Source of the DNA: Petrosia ficiformis | Lineage: Eukaryota; Porifera; Demospongiae; Haplosclerida; Petrosiidae | Direction: 5' to 3' | Length of the DNA stretch: 64,000 bases | NCBI GenBank assembly: GCA_947044365.1 | Contig: OX345648.1 | Location: 2,626,501 to 2,690,500 of the forward strand | Shown here: in pieces, positions 23,473-34,425 of the stretch | How the letters are laid out: every line of letters starts with the position of its first letter | How positions within the stretch are numbered: the stretch's first letter is position 1 | Program-made: the position numbers and the translations under genes | The notes under the pieces: generated by a model | Seen by the model: only the letters and a program-made list of their open reading frames with translations | The model's database searches: none | What the model was told of the DNA's origin: nothing

Positions 23473-26400
23473 ATGGCGGTTTATAGAGGCAGCTCTGATG
23501 TTCTGCTTAACTTTCAAGCGAACGTACGTCTAATGACAGAGTTAAAACACCTCAATGCATTTGTTAGGGATACTGTTAGTGTGGCAGAGAAAGAACTAAG
23601 TGAATCAGTATACAGGAAGAAAAGAGGTAATTGTTATTATAGTTATAACAGGTCGCTAGTTTTGATTGTTGTTTGTGTCAAGATATTCATTCCACATAAT
23701 GACCATCATGGAAGAAAGAAACTTTATGGTTCAAGCTGTGTAGACATAAAGAAAATATTAGCAAAATAAGCAGTGAGATTTAGAGATTCAAATGCCTTTA
23801 TTTGGTACAGATGTGAAACTGAATAATTATTGATTAATGTTCAAAAACTGGAATCAAAAATCAATATACTTACTGCAAGACAAATTATCGAACTGCACTA
23901 AGTATGTTCCAATGTAGATTACATCATACCAATAGTGCAAACTAGCACATAAGCCAGGTTTGTAGTGAGGAAGCAAGTTGAAATTTATTTGGATTTGCCC
24001 TACACACTTTTTTTGCATGAACAATGTTTTGTGTGAATTCAATAATGTTTCTATATTATTTAGGATATAACCTCAGTGATGTTGATGGTCTGACATTTGC
24101 TGTTAAAGATAACTTGTGTACTAAGGATATAAAAACCACTTGTTCATCAGAGTTTCTAAGAAGTAATTGAATTATACTCTACCTGAAATGAATTATTGCC
24201 TATGGGGAGGGGGCGAATAGATGAGGAGATGAATTGCAAAAACTCATTTTCCTGGTTTAGTTATATATATGGGATCATAATTAGTTTCACCAATGTTCAG
24301 CAATCATTTCATTAATAGCCCAATGACATTACATGATTTACATTGTATCAGGTTCTCACTATGCTCCTGTAGCAGGGTGCTGCACCCTTGTATTAGCTGC
24401 CGGCACCCTTCTTTAAATATCTTTTATAAAGGAAACTGATAATGCATGGATGATATTGATATGATAAAATCTGCCAATTGAAAATCCTTTAGAATCATGC
24501 TGTCTTTCTTCAGCATGAGTCATTTTTGACCTTTGCCTTATTTTTTGGAGGGATTCTTATACCCATGTACATAGATGGGCATGGCTATACGTATATAATG
24601 ACTCGTGAATAATTTATATTGATTTATTTTGCACCCTTCGATTTGAAAATCCTGGTGAGAATTCTGCATTGTATAGCTAAATAATTTATATATTATTATA
24701 ATAATTGTTTACTGTATAATTAAACTGAACTTTATTCTGTTGTATTTCTATAGATTACACCCCTTCTTATACTGCTAGTGTGGTTCAATCACTGCAGTCA
24801 TCAGGTGCTATTATAATGGGTAAAACTAATATGGATGAATTTGGAATGGGGTAATTCTTCTACTTGTATTAAATTTATTCTAAAAGGCATAGAAATGTCA
24901 GGTTTTTGCTATCATAGACAGTAGTTCCAATATTGCAATAACTGCAGGTCACTATTAGGCAATAATTGCAAAACTTAAATTTGAATTTTGCACAACCCTA
25001 GTACGAGTTCAAAAGTACTTACCCATGTCTGATATCCTGTAACCTATTTGTTGTTTGAGTTGTTGATCCTGTAAATAGTTATGCATGTGTGCTTGTGTTA
25101 ATGTTCACTGTACTCACTGAAATCCTGCCGGATATTTAAATCCCTGAGTAAAATACACTAAGGGACAGGCACTTCTGGAACTCCAGACTTGGAAAGATAC
25201 TCCTCTCTAATGTGGGAACTAAATTAGCTCATTAGCATAGTCAAATGCTATATTAGATTCCAACTTCACTGTTTATGGCAGAGCTATTCAAGTCTGTAGA
25301 TACTATAAAAGTATAATGAATATAACTGCTTTTGATCATGAACAACAATACATATTGAAAAAAACAATTTCTGGATTATATCAACTTTTAATTTCTAGAT
25401 CTACAAATCTCCATAGTTGTCATGGTCCAGTTAGAAACCCTTGGTCTTCCTCACATAATGTTACTGGTATTGATTCAAATGATGATAGGGTAGTCAGTGG
25501 AGGAAGTGCTGTTGCTGTAGCATCTGGAATGGTCGACTTGTAAGTGACTGATTCGTATGTTTGAAACAAAATAGTTAGTCTTGAAATGTAAACTTAACAA
25601 TGAGGCATTATTGTTTCAAACCAGTCACTCACTGCACCATCTTTTTCAAATAGTGGTGGAAATTAGCACACTAAAAACAGTATTAATTTGATTAATAACT
25701 TATCATTTTGTATTAGTGCATTAGGGTCAGACACTGGAGGGTCAGTTCGAATTCCAGCATCATTCTGTGGTACTGTGGGTCTCAAACCTACATATGGTCG
25801 TGTCTCTCGCTATGGATTAATACCACTGGCCGGTTCAATGGACACTATTGGTGTATTTTCGTTGTCTACACTTACAGCAGCTAGTGTGTTCGATATTATC
25901 AGTGGTTGGGATATGAAGGACTCTACAACTAATCGAATGAAACACAAACCATGTTCTAAGGGTGAAGTCCCTTAGAACATGGTTTGTGTTTCATTCGTGT
26001 GCATGATGTCAAACAATTATTAGCAGACATTAAGATTAGTGTGTTAAGGGTAAGAATATTTTCAGTGTATTAACTGCATGTTCGATAGGACTATACACTA
26101 TATTCATTATTCATCTATCTGCTCTTTTCTTAATTTGTCCATGAATTTTGTTTATCGATATCAATATGTCGATCTGTTTATTAATATAATGACCATCCAC
26201 ATTTTCATGAGCTGGGACAAAAATCGAAAACTACATAATTACTACCGTATAGCAGGAAAATTTGGCAACGAATATAATTTGGTGATTTGGTGAATCATGA
26301 AGAAGTCGCCAAATTACCAACTTTTACATTATAGCTCCACCCATTAAAGGTGTGGCCAACCAGCACATGTCCAAAAGATAGTGTAGATATGAGACAAGCA

Positions 26401-27893
26401 GCCGAAATTTCCTTGTGTATGTTTCACAGCCACAGCATAAGGATATTCAGTATTGCTATATAGTTTAGTTGTCTTCCAACAGTGTGGCTCCAAATGTCCT
26501 TGTACACATGAAATCCCTGAATACAGCTTCCCACCTGAAATTGTCTCCATTATTGAAGTGTGTCAAGATTATGTCATTAATTAATTTTAATTATAGAAAC
26601 AATGAAACGATGGAACTGCCAAATTTAATATTCACCAATATTTATTTCGAACCGTTTTTGGTGATTTAATGACCACCCCATTTTCTTGCTATAGGGTATT
26701 ATGTTAATTTGTTTGATACATTTTTAGTAGGGCTGGGACGATTAATCGATTAATCAATTAATCAATCGATATTGAAAATTCTTTTGATTATCGATTATAA
26801 GTCTGTGATATCGATTATGCTAATTATTCCAAACAACATACTTTTCAAGCATGTGACAGCAAATAATGTACAATATGAAAGTGATAGGAAGCCTTTTTGA
26901 TCATCAAATGGGAGTTTCCTGTATTAATTGACTTAATTGGCCTAATTACTTCCACTAATTTTAAGCGATTATCAATCGACTTGGAGTTAGCGATAATTGA
27001 ATACAGAATCTCAGCCAATTCCCAGCCCTAATTTTTAGTGCTTAAATTGTTCATTCAAAGTTGTATTTTTAAGTGTTGGTCATCTGGATGTGTCGTGGAA
27101 TTAGTGTTGTAATAGTAAACTAAAACTAGAACCCCTTTTAGTTGATCAATATTACTTTTAGTTAACTAACTATATTTTGTTATGATTAAAGTAATGTAAA
27201 ACTAAAAAACTAAAGCAATACTACATGGAAAACTTGTACTAATTCCAGTGGGACTACCTGCTAACTCTTGCTGATTTAATTTACACTAACGTTGGCACTC
27301 CAGAGTGGCACCAACATTTCAATCATTTTACCAACTCATCTACTCTACACTACAGAGTTTTGCACTGCTTAATCCAATCTTATAATATTCATTATCCCTT
27401 TCTTTTCTACAACACAGGTCTGCACCATACCTCAACTTAGTCTTCATTACAAATCTTTATGGCTGTCTATTGCTGATAAATTAAGCAATGCAGGGACTGC
27501 ATTAGTTAGTGATGTTTCTCTCCCTCATTTCAAGTCTGGTGTGCCATGCTATAATGTCATTTGTGATGCTGAAGTAGCTTCTAATATGTCGAAGTACTCA
27601 GGAGTTCAATTTGGTTAGTATCATTGTCATGTGTGTATCACTAAATAAATGGAGCCATCCCCCATTCTACAAGCTGTTAAGGATGTGGTGTAGTTTTGTA
27701 TTTATATTACATGTATATGGAAAAACCAAATATTTTGGGGATGATAATTATATTGCTTATTCCTGCTATTAGTGTACCAGTTGGTTTTTGCAAAGAAGGA
27801 TTTCTCCTTGGGTTACAAGTAATAGGAAGATGGATGGATGAAGTAACTATGATGAAAGTGGCTAGAGCTATTGAATTGATAATAAATTCTTGA
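23473..27893 (+). CDS. QRSL1: GatA-type glutamyl-tRNA(Gln) amidotransferase subunit A, possibly defective
   Basis: Mitochondrial GatA makes Gln-tRNA(Gln) by amidating Glu-tRNA(Gln) within GatCAB. Exons seen: 23473-23626, 24064-24162, 24754-24850, 25399-25539, 25717-26049, 27418-27613, 27773-27893, all with GT-AG borders. The amidase triad is visible: Lys in [11 protein letters not shown], and Ser residues in [12 protein letters not shown] and [14 protein letters not shown]. The C-terminus is [20 protein letters not shown]. Two anomalies. Exon 5 holds a 64-bp palindrome (25934-25997) that introduces a stop after DSTTN. Between exons 6 and 7 the phases do not match, and about 130 conserved residues (from VQFG to the SVPVGF block) are absent in only 159 bp. 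AATAAA lies at 28198. Either a pseudogene or a misassembled functional gene. Confidence 0.85.
25934..25997. repeat. Perfect 29-bp inverted repeat inside gatA exon 5
   Basis: Arms 25934-25962 and 25969-25997 are exactly complementary, with loop TGAAGT. The left arm continues the gatA frame for a few codons, then KGEVP and TAG end it. After the right arm the frame [17 protein letters not shown] resumes GatA-like sequence up to a donor at 26050. It could be a foldback insertion or an assembly or cloning artefact. Confidence 0.95.
26720..27038. mobile_element. hAT-type MITE with 8-bp target duplication
   Basis: A 303-bp element, 26728-27030, with ends TAGGGCTGGG and CCCAGCCCTA, flanked by perfect direct repeats ATTTTTAG at 26720-26727 and 27031-27038. 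Eight-base duplications are typical of hAT. The interior is rich in ATCGATTA-like repeats and has no ORF. It sits in gatA intron 5. A diverged copy is at 28814-29096. Confidence 0.9.
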
Positions 27894-28813
27894 AAATACC
27901 GATATTTCGTCACTTATTTAAACTAAAATTAACCTTTTATTTTGCTTTGAACTTGATGTTAAATGCTTGGTGAGGCAATTTACACTGGGGACATTTGTAC
28001 ATTACTAATGAGATATACTAGAACTGTTCCAGGGAGATGTTCTGCACTAAATTAATCTGTCTGAAGATACTATCGAAAGACATGTCTAGGGATAGAGAGA
28101 ATCTACTCTGAACTGAGGAAAGTTCAGAGTTACTGTTTAATGTAAGATTTATAGTGTGTAGGACTGACTGTCACATTTATATTACCAAACATTATTCAAT
28201 AAACATGCATATATAAGCTATAGCTGAGTGAGAGTCTATGATATAATTAATACAAATTATTTGTGTCAAACTGATGAATTTTGTTTTTCATTATGAAACC
28301 ATGGAACATTAATCATTGAACAAAATCTTATAATATAGTTTCATTAATAGTACTAAAAAAATCAGAAACAATTTCCAAATCCTTTTTATAATAGCAAAAG
28401 AAAAGATATGAATAAAATCAAAAACCACACAACTAAGACACAAAATCTTGATTTTTCTCCAAATACTGAATTTGAAGGTCTTCCACGGAGCAGCAAACCA
28501 TGTGAATGACAAAGAAGGACGGCTGTGGTAGAAATATAAAGCAATTGAGTGCTCCTTTCGAATATTTCAATCAGTAATCAAAGTTAAATTACAATGATAT
28601 TTGGGTTTCAAACCTCCTCTAGAATTCAGGATAATTTGTTTCAGCATGCAACACAAGCCTTCTGGGGCCTAAATTTAAAACATTTCCTGGGGGAGCATAC
28701 CCCCACAACCTCTCAGGAAAAGTATGCTTCACATGAGTGATTCTTTCCCTTCTCTAACCCAAAATCCTATATCCCCCTTGCTGTATGCAACCCTGCTGGG
28801 TAATAATTATTAC
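27894..28813. other. gatA 3' flank with polyadenylation signal
   Basis: AATAAA at 28198-28203, 305 bp after the gatA stop, is a plausible poly(A) signal. Nothing else recognisable; the minus ORF at 28309-28512 is AT-rich with no motif. Confidence 0.5.
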
Positions 28814-29096
28814 TAGGGCTGGGATGATAATCAATTGATATTAAAAATTCTTCTGATTATTGATTATAAGTCTGTGGTATCGATTATGTTAATTATTCCA
28901 GAAGATGTACTTTTCAAGCATGTGATGGCAAATAATGTATACAATATGGAAGTGACGGGAAGCCTTTTTGATATCAAATGGGAGTAGTATCAATTGACTT
29001 CATTGGCCTAATTACTTCTGCTGATTTTAATCGATTATCAATCCATTTGAAGTTAGTGATAATCAATTTCAGAATCTCAGCCAATTCCCAGCCCCT
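28814..29096. mobile_element. hAT-type MITE, second copy
   Basis: Starts TAGGGCTGGGATG and ends CAATTCCCAGCCCC. The interior aligns along its length with 26728-27030. No clear 8-bp duplication remains, so it is older or has lost an end. Confidence 0.8.
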
Positions 29097-29377
29097 GTAC
29101 ACTTTAGACAGCTTTGTAATAATTATCTTATTAAAAGGAAATAATAATGAAAAATGCACGCATTGTTACTTACTCTGGTTTTTTTCAATTCAGGGTATTG
29201 ATTGGGTTCCTCTCTTCCTTTTCCAGCTGGATGAAGTTTTCCTTCCTCTTCTGTCAGCAACTCAAACCAAACATGTAGCTTGCCCTATTAAGAAAATGAC
29301 ACTGAATTCTGTTTCTACATTCATAAAGTTTTGACAGTCTAACTTGAAAGTGGAGCGCTCATACCATTTTGCATTCT

Positions 29378-29775
29378 ATAATCTATATGGAACGCCAAAT
29401 ACGACTAAAATAACGAAACAGCTTTCTTACACATGAATGTTTTACTGAACATTCATTTGAACGTTTTCCTGAACGTTCATTTGAACGTTTTCCTGAACGT
29501 TCTCTTGAACGTTCCTGTCCAATCAGATGATATCCCTAACAATCCCAGGGCCTAAACTGGGGGGAAAGGGGGGCTCCGCCCCTTCCAGTTTGCCAGTAAC
29601 AGCACTGGGCCCATGCAATAATGATAGTGATTTAGTAAATTCCACAAGCATGTTCAGGAAAACGTTCACAAGTACGTTCAGGAAAACGTTCAAAATGAAC
29701 GTTCACAAGAACATTCATGCGTAAGAAAGCTGATTCGTTAGTTTTGTCGCATTTGGCGTTCCATAAATCTAATCA
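29378..29775. mobile_element. MITE with long inverted repeats and GAACGTT arrays
   Basis: The outer arms (from GGAACGCCAAATACGAC at about 29380, to GTCGCATTTGGCGTTCC at about 29764) are complementary over about 60 bp with few mismatches. Inside, repeated GAACGTT/AACGTTC words sit on the left (29448-29518) and, inverted, on the right (29650-29720). The centre is GC-rich (GGGGGGCTCCGCCCC). No ORF. Confidence 0.85.
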
Positions 29776-30012
29776 TAGTAAGGTTTTGAAGCATGAGTCA
29801 GGGTGGATTCCAAAATGATTAGTGTTTGCACAATAAATGTGTCATCAAGCCCTAAAACGAAACTGCAGTGCCAAATAAGAAGCTCTTTGGACACATTGAA
29901 ATACTTAATTTTCCTATTTTCAAGGGTTGACTAATACTCGCTATTTTGTCTACTCCCAATTGTCTACTACAATTTCTTTTGTGCTGGAATAGCTAGCTTT
30001 CACTATTATTTC

Positions 30013-30205
30013 ATTCCTAATAAATTCTTCATTGTTATACCAATAATTCAATCATTTGATCGATAGACTAGAAGAGAACCATAGGGTCTCACATAGTTAG
30101 GGTTCTACTCTGAATCAAATTTCTTTCAGATTGGAACCCTAACTATGTGAGACCTTATGCTAGGTTATCGTAGTACTTCATATAACAATGAAGAATTTAT
30201 TAGGA
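30013..30205. repeat. Foldback element, about 190 bp
   Basis: Two nested inverted pairs: TCCTAATAAATTCTTCATTG with its complement near 30183-30203, and GGTCTCACATAGTTAGGGTT with its complement near 30134-30155. The pairing is nearly perfect, so the whole segment can fold into a hairpin. Probably a MITE; the target duplication is unclear. Confidence 0.8.
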
Positions 30206-30477
30206 TTCAGCATCAACATTTTGAAACAAATGGCACAAATGGCACAAATGGCACACCATAAATGTAGGTAGAGGAAAGTTGTCATGAATTCCGTTAAAGA
30301 AATTGCTGCATTATGGAAATTTCAGCATGAGCGAATTGAGTTTTGTATGCTTGTCTTTTCCATACATCTCGTGCTGTAATTTCCATAATGCACTTGAAAG
30401 GATACTTTAACTATTACACATTATGTTCATACAGGGGCTAGCTAAGTGTAATACTACCTGAATTGATATACACTTAC

Positions 30478-31555
30478 AGTAAGAGCCTTCTCTCCTCTGC
30501 CTTTTAATTTATAGACAGGTAGCCAACCTCTAGCACGTCTCCTCTCAACAAGATTAATATGCCTGCAGATATTCAATAGGTATAAAATGAAAATGAAACA
30601 AAATGTCTAATCAGAAAGATGAGAAATACTGAAGCCAAAGAGACTGAATGAATTGTGTAATAATGTTTGGACACAAAGAATATTCACTGATATAATTATG
30701 TGATGCAATACATGAGAGAATCCATTGGCAATTATCTCATCCAATTCAGAAGCTAATACTAATTTCAATGCATGGTTGTCAATGACCTTTAAAAATAATA
30801 TTAATTTTATTACAATAGAAACTTCTGGCTTATATGCCTTCTTTAGCTGATACAAAAAGTCCTTACATAGACAGCAGCTGACAGTACAATGTCTGATTGG
30901 AGCAGGTGAAAGTAAAGTACATGGGTGCTGGTACAGATAAACAATGATTAATTAATATGACAATTAAAATTTGTATATCTAGTGCATTTTGTAACAGAAT
31001 TCTCACAATCCATCATAAACTCCCAATCATCTGTATAACCACCACTGGGATCCAAAGGGGGCATACAAAATATTGGCTGTCATGACAATAAATAGGTGCT
31101 TACTCCCTCCTGTTGTCTAGAATATTCAAGCCACATTCTCGTTTTGTTAGAGCAGGAAGAGGCATGTTATGCAAGTCCACTTCAACAGTACCTAAAAGAC
31201 AAGACAATAATCAATTATATGGCTCAAATTGACAACCCTATATTGTTACCTTTATTGTTACATGTATTATTAAAACAAGATTTATTATCCATTTGATTGT
31301 TGATGTGTTTCTTGTATCTGAAACCCAACAACTTACAAATGTATTACTCACCCACATAGGCAAAACAAAGAGTAGCTGTAATCATTTTTTTCTGTACCCC
31401 AAAATGTGCATTGACTTTTCAAAAGACTTCAAATCTTCAAAATAAAAGATAGGTTTTTTAAAAAAACATTTGAGTTTAAAAGTTACCACAGAAGACTCGA
31501 GACTTTTATTCTCAAAGCACTGCTTGATATCACGTACAATTGAGGTAGTGGCCAT
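30478..31555 (-). CDS. Unrecognised multi-exon gene candidate
   Basis: Splice-bounded open segments line up in one order on the minus strand. They are MATTSIVRDIKQCFENKS (about 31494-31555, donor GTAACT), ATLCFAYVG (about 31353-31378), TVEVDLHNMPLPALTKREC (about 31108-31193), THVLYFHLLQSDIVLSAAVY (about 30868-30930), VIDNHALKLVLASELDEI (about 30703-30790) and HINLVERRRARGWLPVYKLK (30478-30562, donor GTAAGT). Phases join for the first five; the last junction is unresolved. VEVDLHNMP faintly recalls the LDLH start of Smr domains, but I cannot assign a family. Introns are 60-320 bp. The 3' end is not found. Confidence 0.42.
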
Positions 31556-31571
31556 TACAACATAGAGCACT

Positions 31572-32217
31572 GGGTCTAAGCTATATGTATATATAGCAAT
31601 AATTAGTTTCTGTTAATACTAATTGGGAATGTTTGTTTTCCTATTATACTTCACACTCGCATGTGGCAATGGTTTTGTACTGCAGGTGCTTTTATTTTTC
31701 TACCCGTCTTCCTTCATGAAGGTTATTGTATACTTTTTACACTGTTTTTCAGTTATAACAGCTATTAGATGTAATTATCGATCATTAATTACACAATTTT
31801 TCTAGTGGATTCACTGTGTATTATATAAAGAATTTTGTCACTCCTAGGAGTTTGGTCAATTAATGAGTGTGGCATAAAGAATACAAGCTCAAGCTACTGT
31901 TAAGTGTTGACAGCATGAAAAAAGTAAACTGCAAAACTACTTCTAACAGAGTCAACCAAGACAAAAGTAAAAGAGTAAGTAGCTGACAGATAAAAAACAA
32001 TTTTTCAATAAAAAAAATCAATACCAATTGAAGAAATATAGCTAAAAATACCAGCAGGCCTAGGCCTGCAGAGACAGTTTTGCTACATACCTGCTGATTT
32101 CCATGTATGAGTATAATTATTATATATAAGCATATTTATTAAGGAACTCAAACAATATAACAGTATATATAACCTAATTGTTAATTGTCAATAATTTTAT
32201 ACATTTATACTGGAGCA
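31572..32217. other. Spacer plus SANT-element 3' sequence
   Basis: 32095-32217 repeats the sequence found after SANT exons elsewhere (compare 2100-2230 and, inverted, 38692-38780). 31840-31900 faintly resembles the interior of the 500-bp MITE at 52420-52868 (shared GGTCAATTAATG). The remainder shows no gene. Confidence 0.45.
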
Positions 32218-32408
32218 TCAAAATAAAAGTAACTCTACTTCCCCCTTCTTGTACGTAGTCTATACTTGTCTTTAAGACTCATGGCAGTGCGACCTTCTTG
32301 AAATGGATATGCTGATAAGATGTGTTTCCATCGACGGCCTAATTTACTGACACCTTTAGTTACAAAGTGTTCTTCCTCTTTAGTGAATGGAAGATTGGGT
32401 TTTTGAAG
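32218..32408 (-). pseudogene. SANT/Myb-like terminal exon, minus copy
   Basis: Acceptor TTTCATTTCCAG lies just outside 32408. Encodes PFTKEEEHFVTKGVSKLG, RRWKHILSAYPFQEGRT and AMSLKDKYR, a single SANT/Myb-like helix set. The tail is frameshifted against the intact copy at 38497: after DKYR it reads LRTRRGK and stops, instead of ending ELLLF. The same family is at 11490, 61474 and, truncated, at 9045, 48595 and 55992. Confidence 0.68.
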
Positions 32409-32441
32409 CTGGAAATGAAATGGAATGAAAACTAATATATA

Positions 32442-32706
32442 CTGTGGGACAGTGTTCTCGTTAGGCTTTTTTGTGGTGGTGTTGCACCACCAATATTACT
32501 GTCTGCAACAGAGGTTCAAATTTTAATTTTGCACCACCAAGCATTGTTATACTTAATTACCATGAAACCACATGATATTATTACCCAATCTACAAACCAC
32601 ATTGTTTAAACAATCAACTTTGAAGATAAAATCATTTCATTATTTATTTAAAAGCGTGGGTGGCACCACCAAATATGAAAATCTTGGCTAGAACACTGCT
32701 GTGGGA
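32442..32706. mobile_element. CAGTGTTCT-type hAT MITE, intact, 8-bp TSD
   Basis: Element 32450-32698 (249 bp) with ends CAGTGTTCTCG and TAGAACACTG, flanked by perfect CTGTGGGA repeats at 32442-32449 and 32699-32706. It contains GTGGTGGTG/CACCACC inverted segments and no ORF. It is the reference copy for the truncated or recombined ones at 11661, 34053, 38219 and 61197. Confidence 0.9.
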
Positions 32707-34050
32707 GTACATAGTGTTAGTGAGAGCCCTCTCAAGAGAGCTCTAACTATTATTACATAGTGACTGTACCAAGGTGTACCACAGACTTCCATGTACATAT
32801 ACATGAATTACAGTAACTAAGCAAATCTTTGCATATGGCAACAGTACATAGTTCTGTAACAGCCCTGAAAAAACATTTATTGTCTGTGTATGTCTTGTAT
32901 TTATTGTTCTTATGAAGCCGTATCATGTTTCTGTTCTGTATATAAGTAGTTGCAACCTTTTGATTCTTTGGTGAAATACTTCTCAATCAGAGAGAACGTT
33001 ATAGTTCTATTGACAGTTTGGTATACATACAAGTGAGGAACACATTATGTATTCTTACGTTCACCGTCTTGATACCATCATCCACAGGGGTAGCTGTTTT
33101 TTGTTCATCAATTATCATTGGATTAACATGTTATGAGGAGGATTGTCCATTACAACAAGTAGTCGCTAACGAGAAAGTATGGGAACGGCTGTTACACTGT
33201 TACAGACGTTGTCCGCCGCGTTTTCAATAATTTAGTATTGCTCACATGATCAGTATACGTAGTCTACAATCTATGATTTTGTCATTTATCTATGATACAA
33301 TCTTAATTAACTCAGGAGTACGCAATACCCGGCCATGGCGTATAGCAGTTTTGAGGCGCTTTGGGGAAAGAAGAACCAAGGTATAGAAATGACCGAGGAG
33401 CAGCAAGATGAACCTGACAGCCCATCTACACAGTTTGACCTCACTCCACATGTCTACAATCATGATCTACAATCTTTTAATTAACTCAGGAGTACGCAAT
33501 ACCTGGCCATGGCGTATAGCAGTTTCGAGGCGCTTTGGGGAAAGAAGAACCAAGGTATAGAAATGACCGAGGAGCAGCAAGATGAACCTGACAGCCCATC
33601 TACACAGTTTGACCTCACTCCACATGATGATAGCGTTAATGAGGTTCTGAAAGAATTAAGTGACAGGATAGTGGCAATGGAGAAGCGATTACAAGAGCTA
33701 GAGAAGATGGGCAAGAATCTGTGCACAGAGAGAATGGAGGGAGAAATAAATACAGAGACTGAAAGAACTTTCACTACTACTTGTGATAATGATCAGAGCA
33801 CTTCATGTGATGTTGTATCAAGAAGGTGAAGGTAAGTATACATAATGTGTTCACACTTGTATGTATACCAAACTTGTCAACAGAACTATGTACTGTTGCC
33901 ATATGCAAAGATTTGCTTAGTTACTGTAATTCATGTACATGTACATGGAATTCTGTGGTACACCTTGGTACAGTCGCTATGTAATAATAGTTAGAGCTCT
34001 CTTGAGAGGGCTCTCACTAACACTCTCCCACTAACACTATATACTCCCAC
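32700..34050. repeat. Inverted repeat pair around the coiled-coil exon
   Basis: 32700-32860 recurs inverted at 33885-34050, including the AGAGCCCTCTCAAGAGAGCT palindrome and GTACCAAGGTGTACCACAGA, with mostly single-base differences. A third copy in direct orientation is at 61951-62102. Between the arms lie a minus-strand fragment of the coiled-coil exon (about 33055-33130) and a plus-strand copy. Confidence 0.85.
33335..33831 (+). pseudogene. Coiled-coil first exon of the SANT-type gene, tandem-duplicated
   Basis: Starts MAYSSFEALWGKKNQGIEM (33335, and again at 33509 after a 174-bp tandem duplication). It continues MTEEQQDEPDSPSTQFDLTP, a heptad-rich helix (VLKELSDRIVAMEKRLQELE) and CTERMEG, then an acidic Ser/Thr-rich tail, ending at donor GTAAGT (33832). 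Compared with 58347-58766 the end is out of frame. Pairing with a SANT exon is inferred from their repeated association; no function is known. Confidence 0.55.
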
Positions 34051-34052
34051 AG

Positions 34053-34215
34053 CAGTGTTCTAGCCAGGATTTTCATATTTGGTTAAGAAATGATCTTCAA
34101 AGTTGATTGTTTAAAACAATGTGGTTTCATGGTAATTAAGTATAACAATGCTAGGTGGTGCAAAATTTAAATGACAGTAATATTGGCTTCAAAGTTGATT
34201 GTTTAAACAATGTAG
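34053..34215. mobile_element. CAGTGTTCT-type MITE, inverted and internally deleted
   Basis: Begins CAGTGTTCTAGCCAGG immediately after TCCCACAG, the complement of the CTGTGGGA target site, so it is the inverted partner of 32450-32698. The CACCACC-rich portion is lost and TTCAAAGTTGATTGTTTAAA occurs twice. Confidence 0.75.
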
Positions 34216-34425
34216 AATAAGGAAAAAGGTTGGTTTTATAATAAGTTATGAATTTTTGTGCACATAGCAAACACAATCAATGTACATGTAGCAATTCTTA
34301 GGCTATTATCTAATGTGATTTAAATATGATTTCTAAGGATGATGTCAACAGTTGACCTAATGTGTATGAAATATACATTTATTTGTTAAGTCTCTTTCAT
34401 TAAGTTGTATCATTGCTTTTCACAG

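Noticed and set aside
29448..29720. GAACGTT repeats as a CRISPR-like array
   Set aside because: The words are short and irregularly spaced, lie inside inverted repeats, and the genome is eukaryotic.
33018..33230. Plus-strand 70-codon ORF
   Set aside because: Its first half is antisense to a coiled-coil exon fragment ending near 33055.
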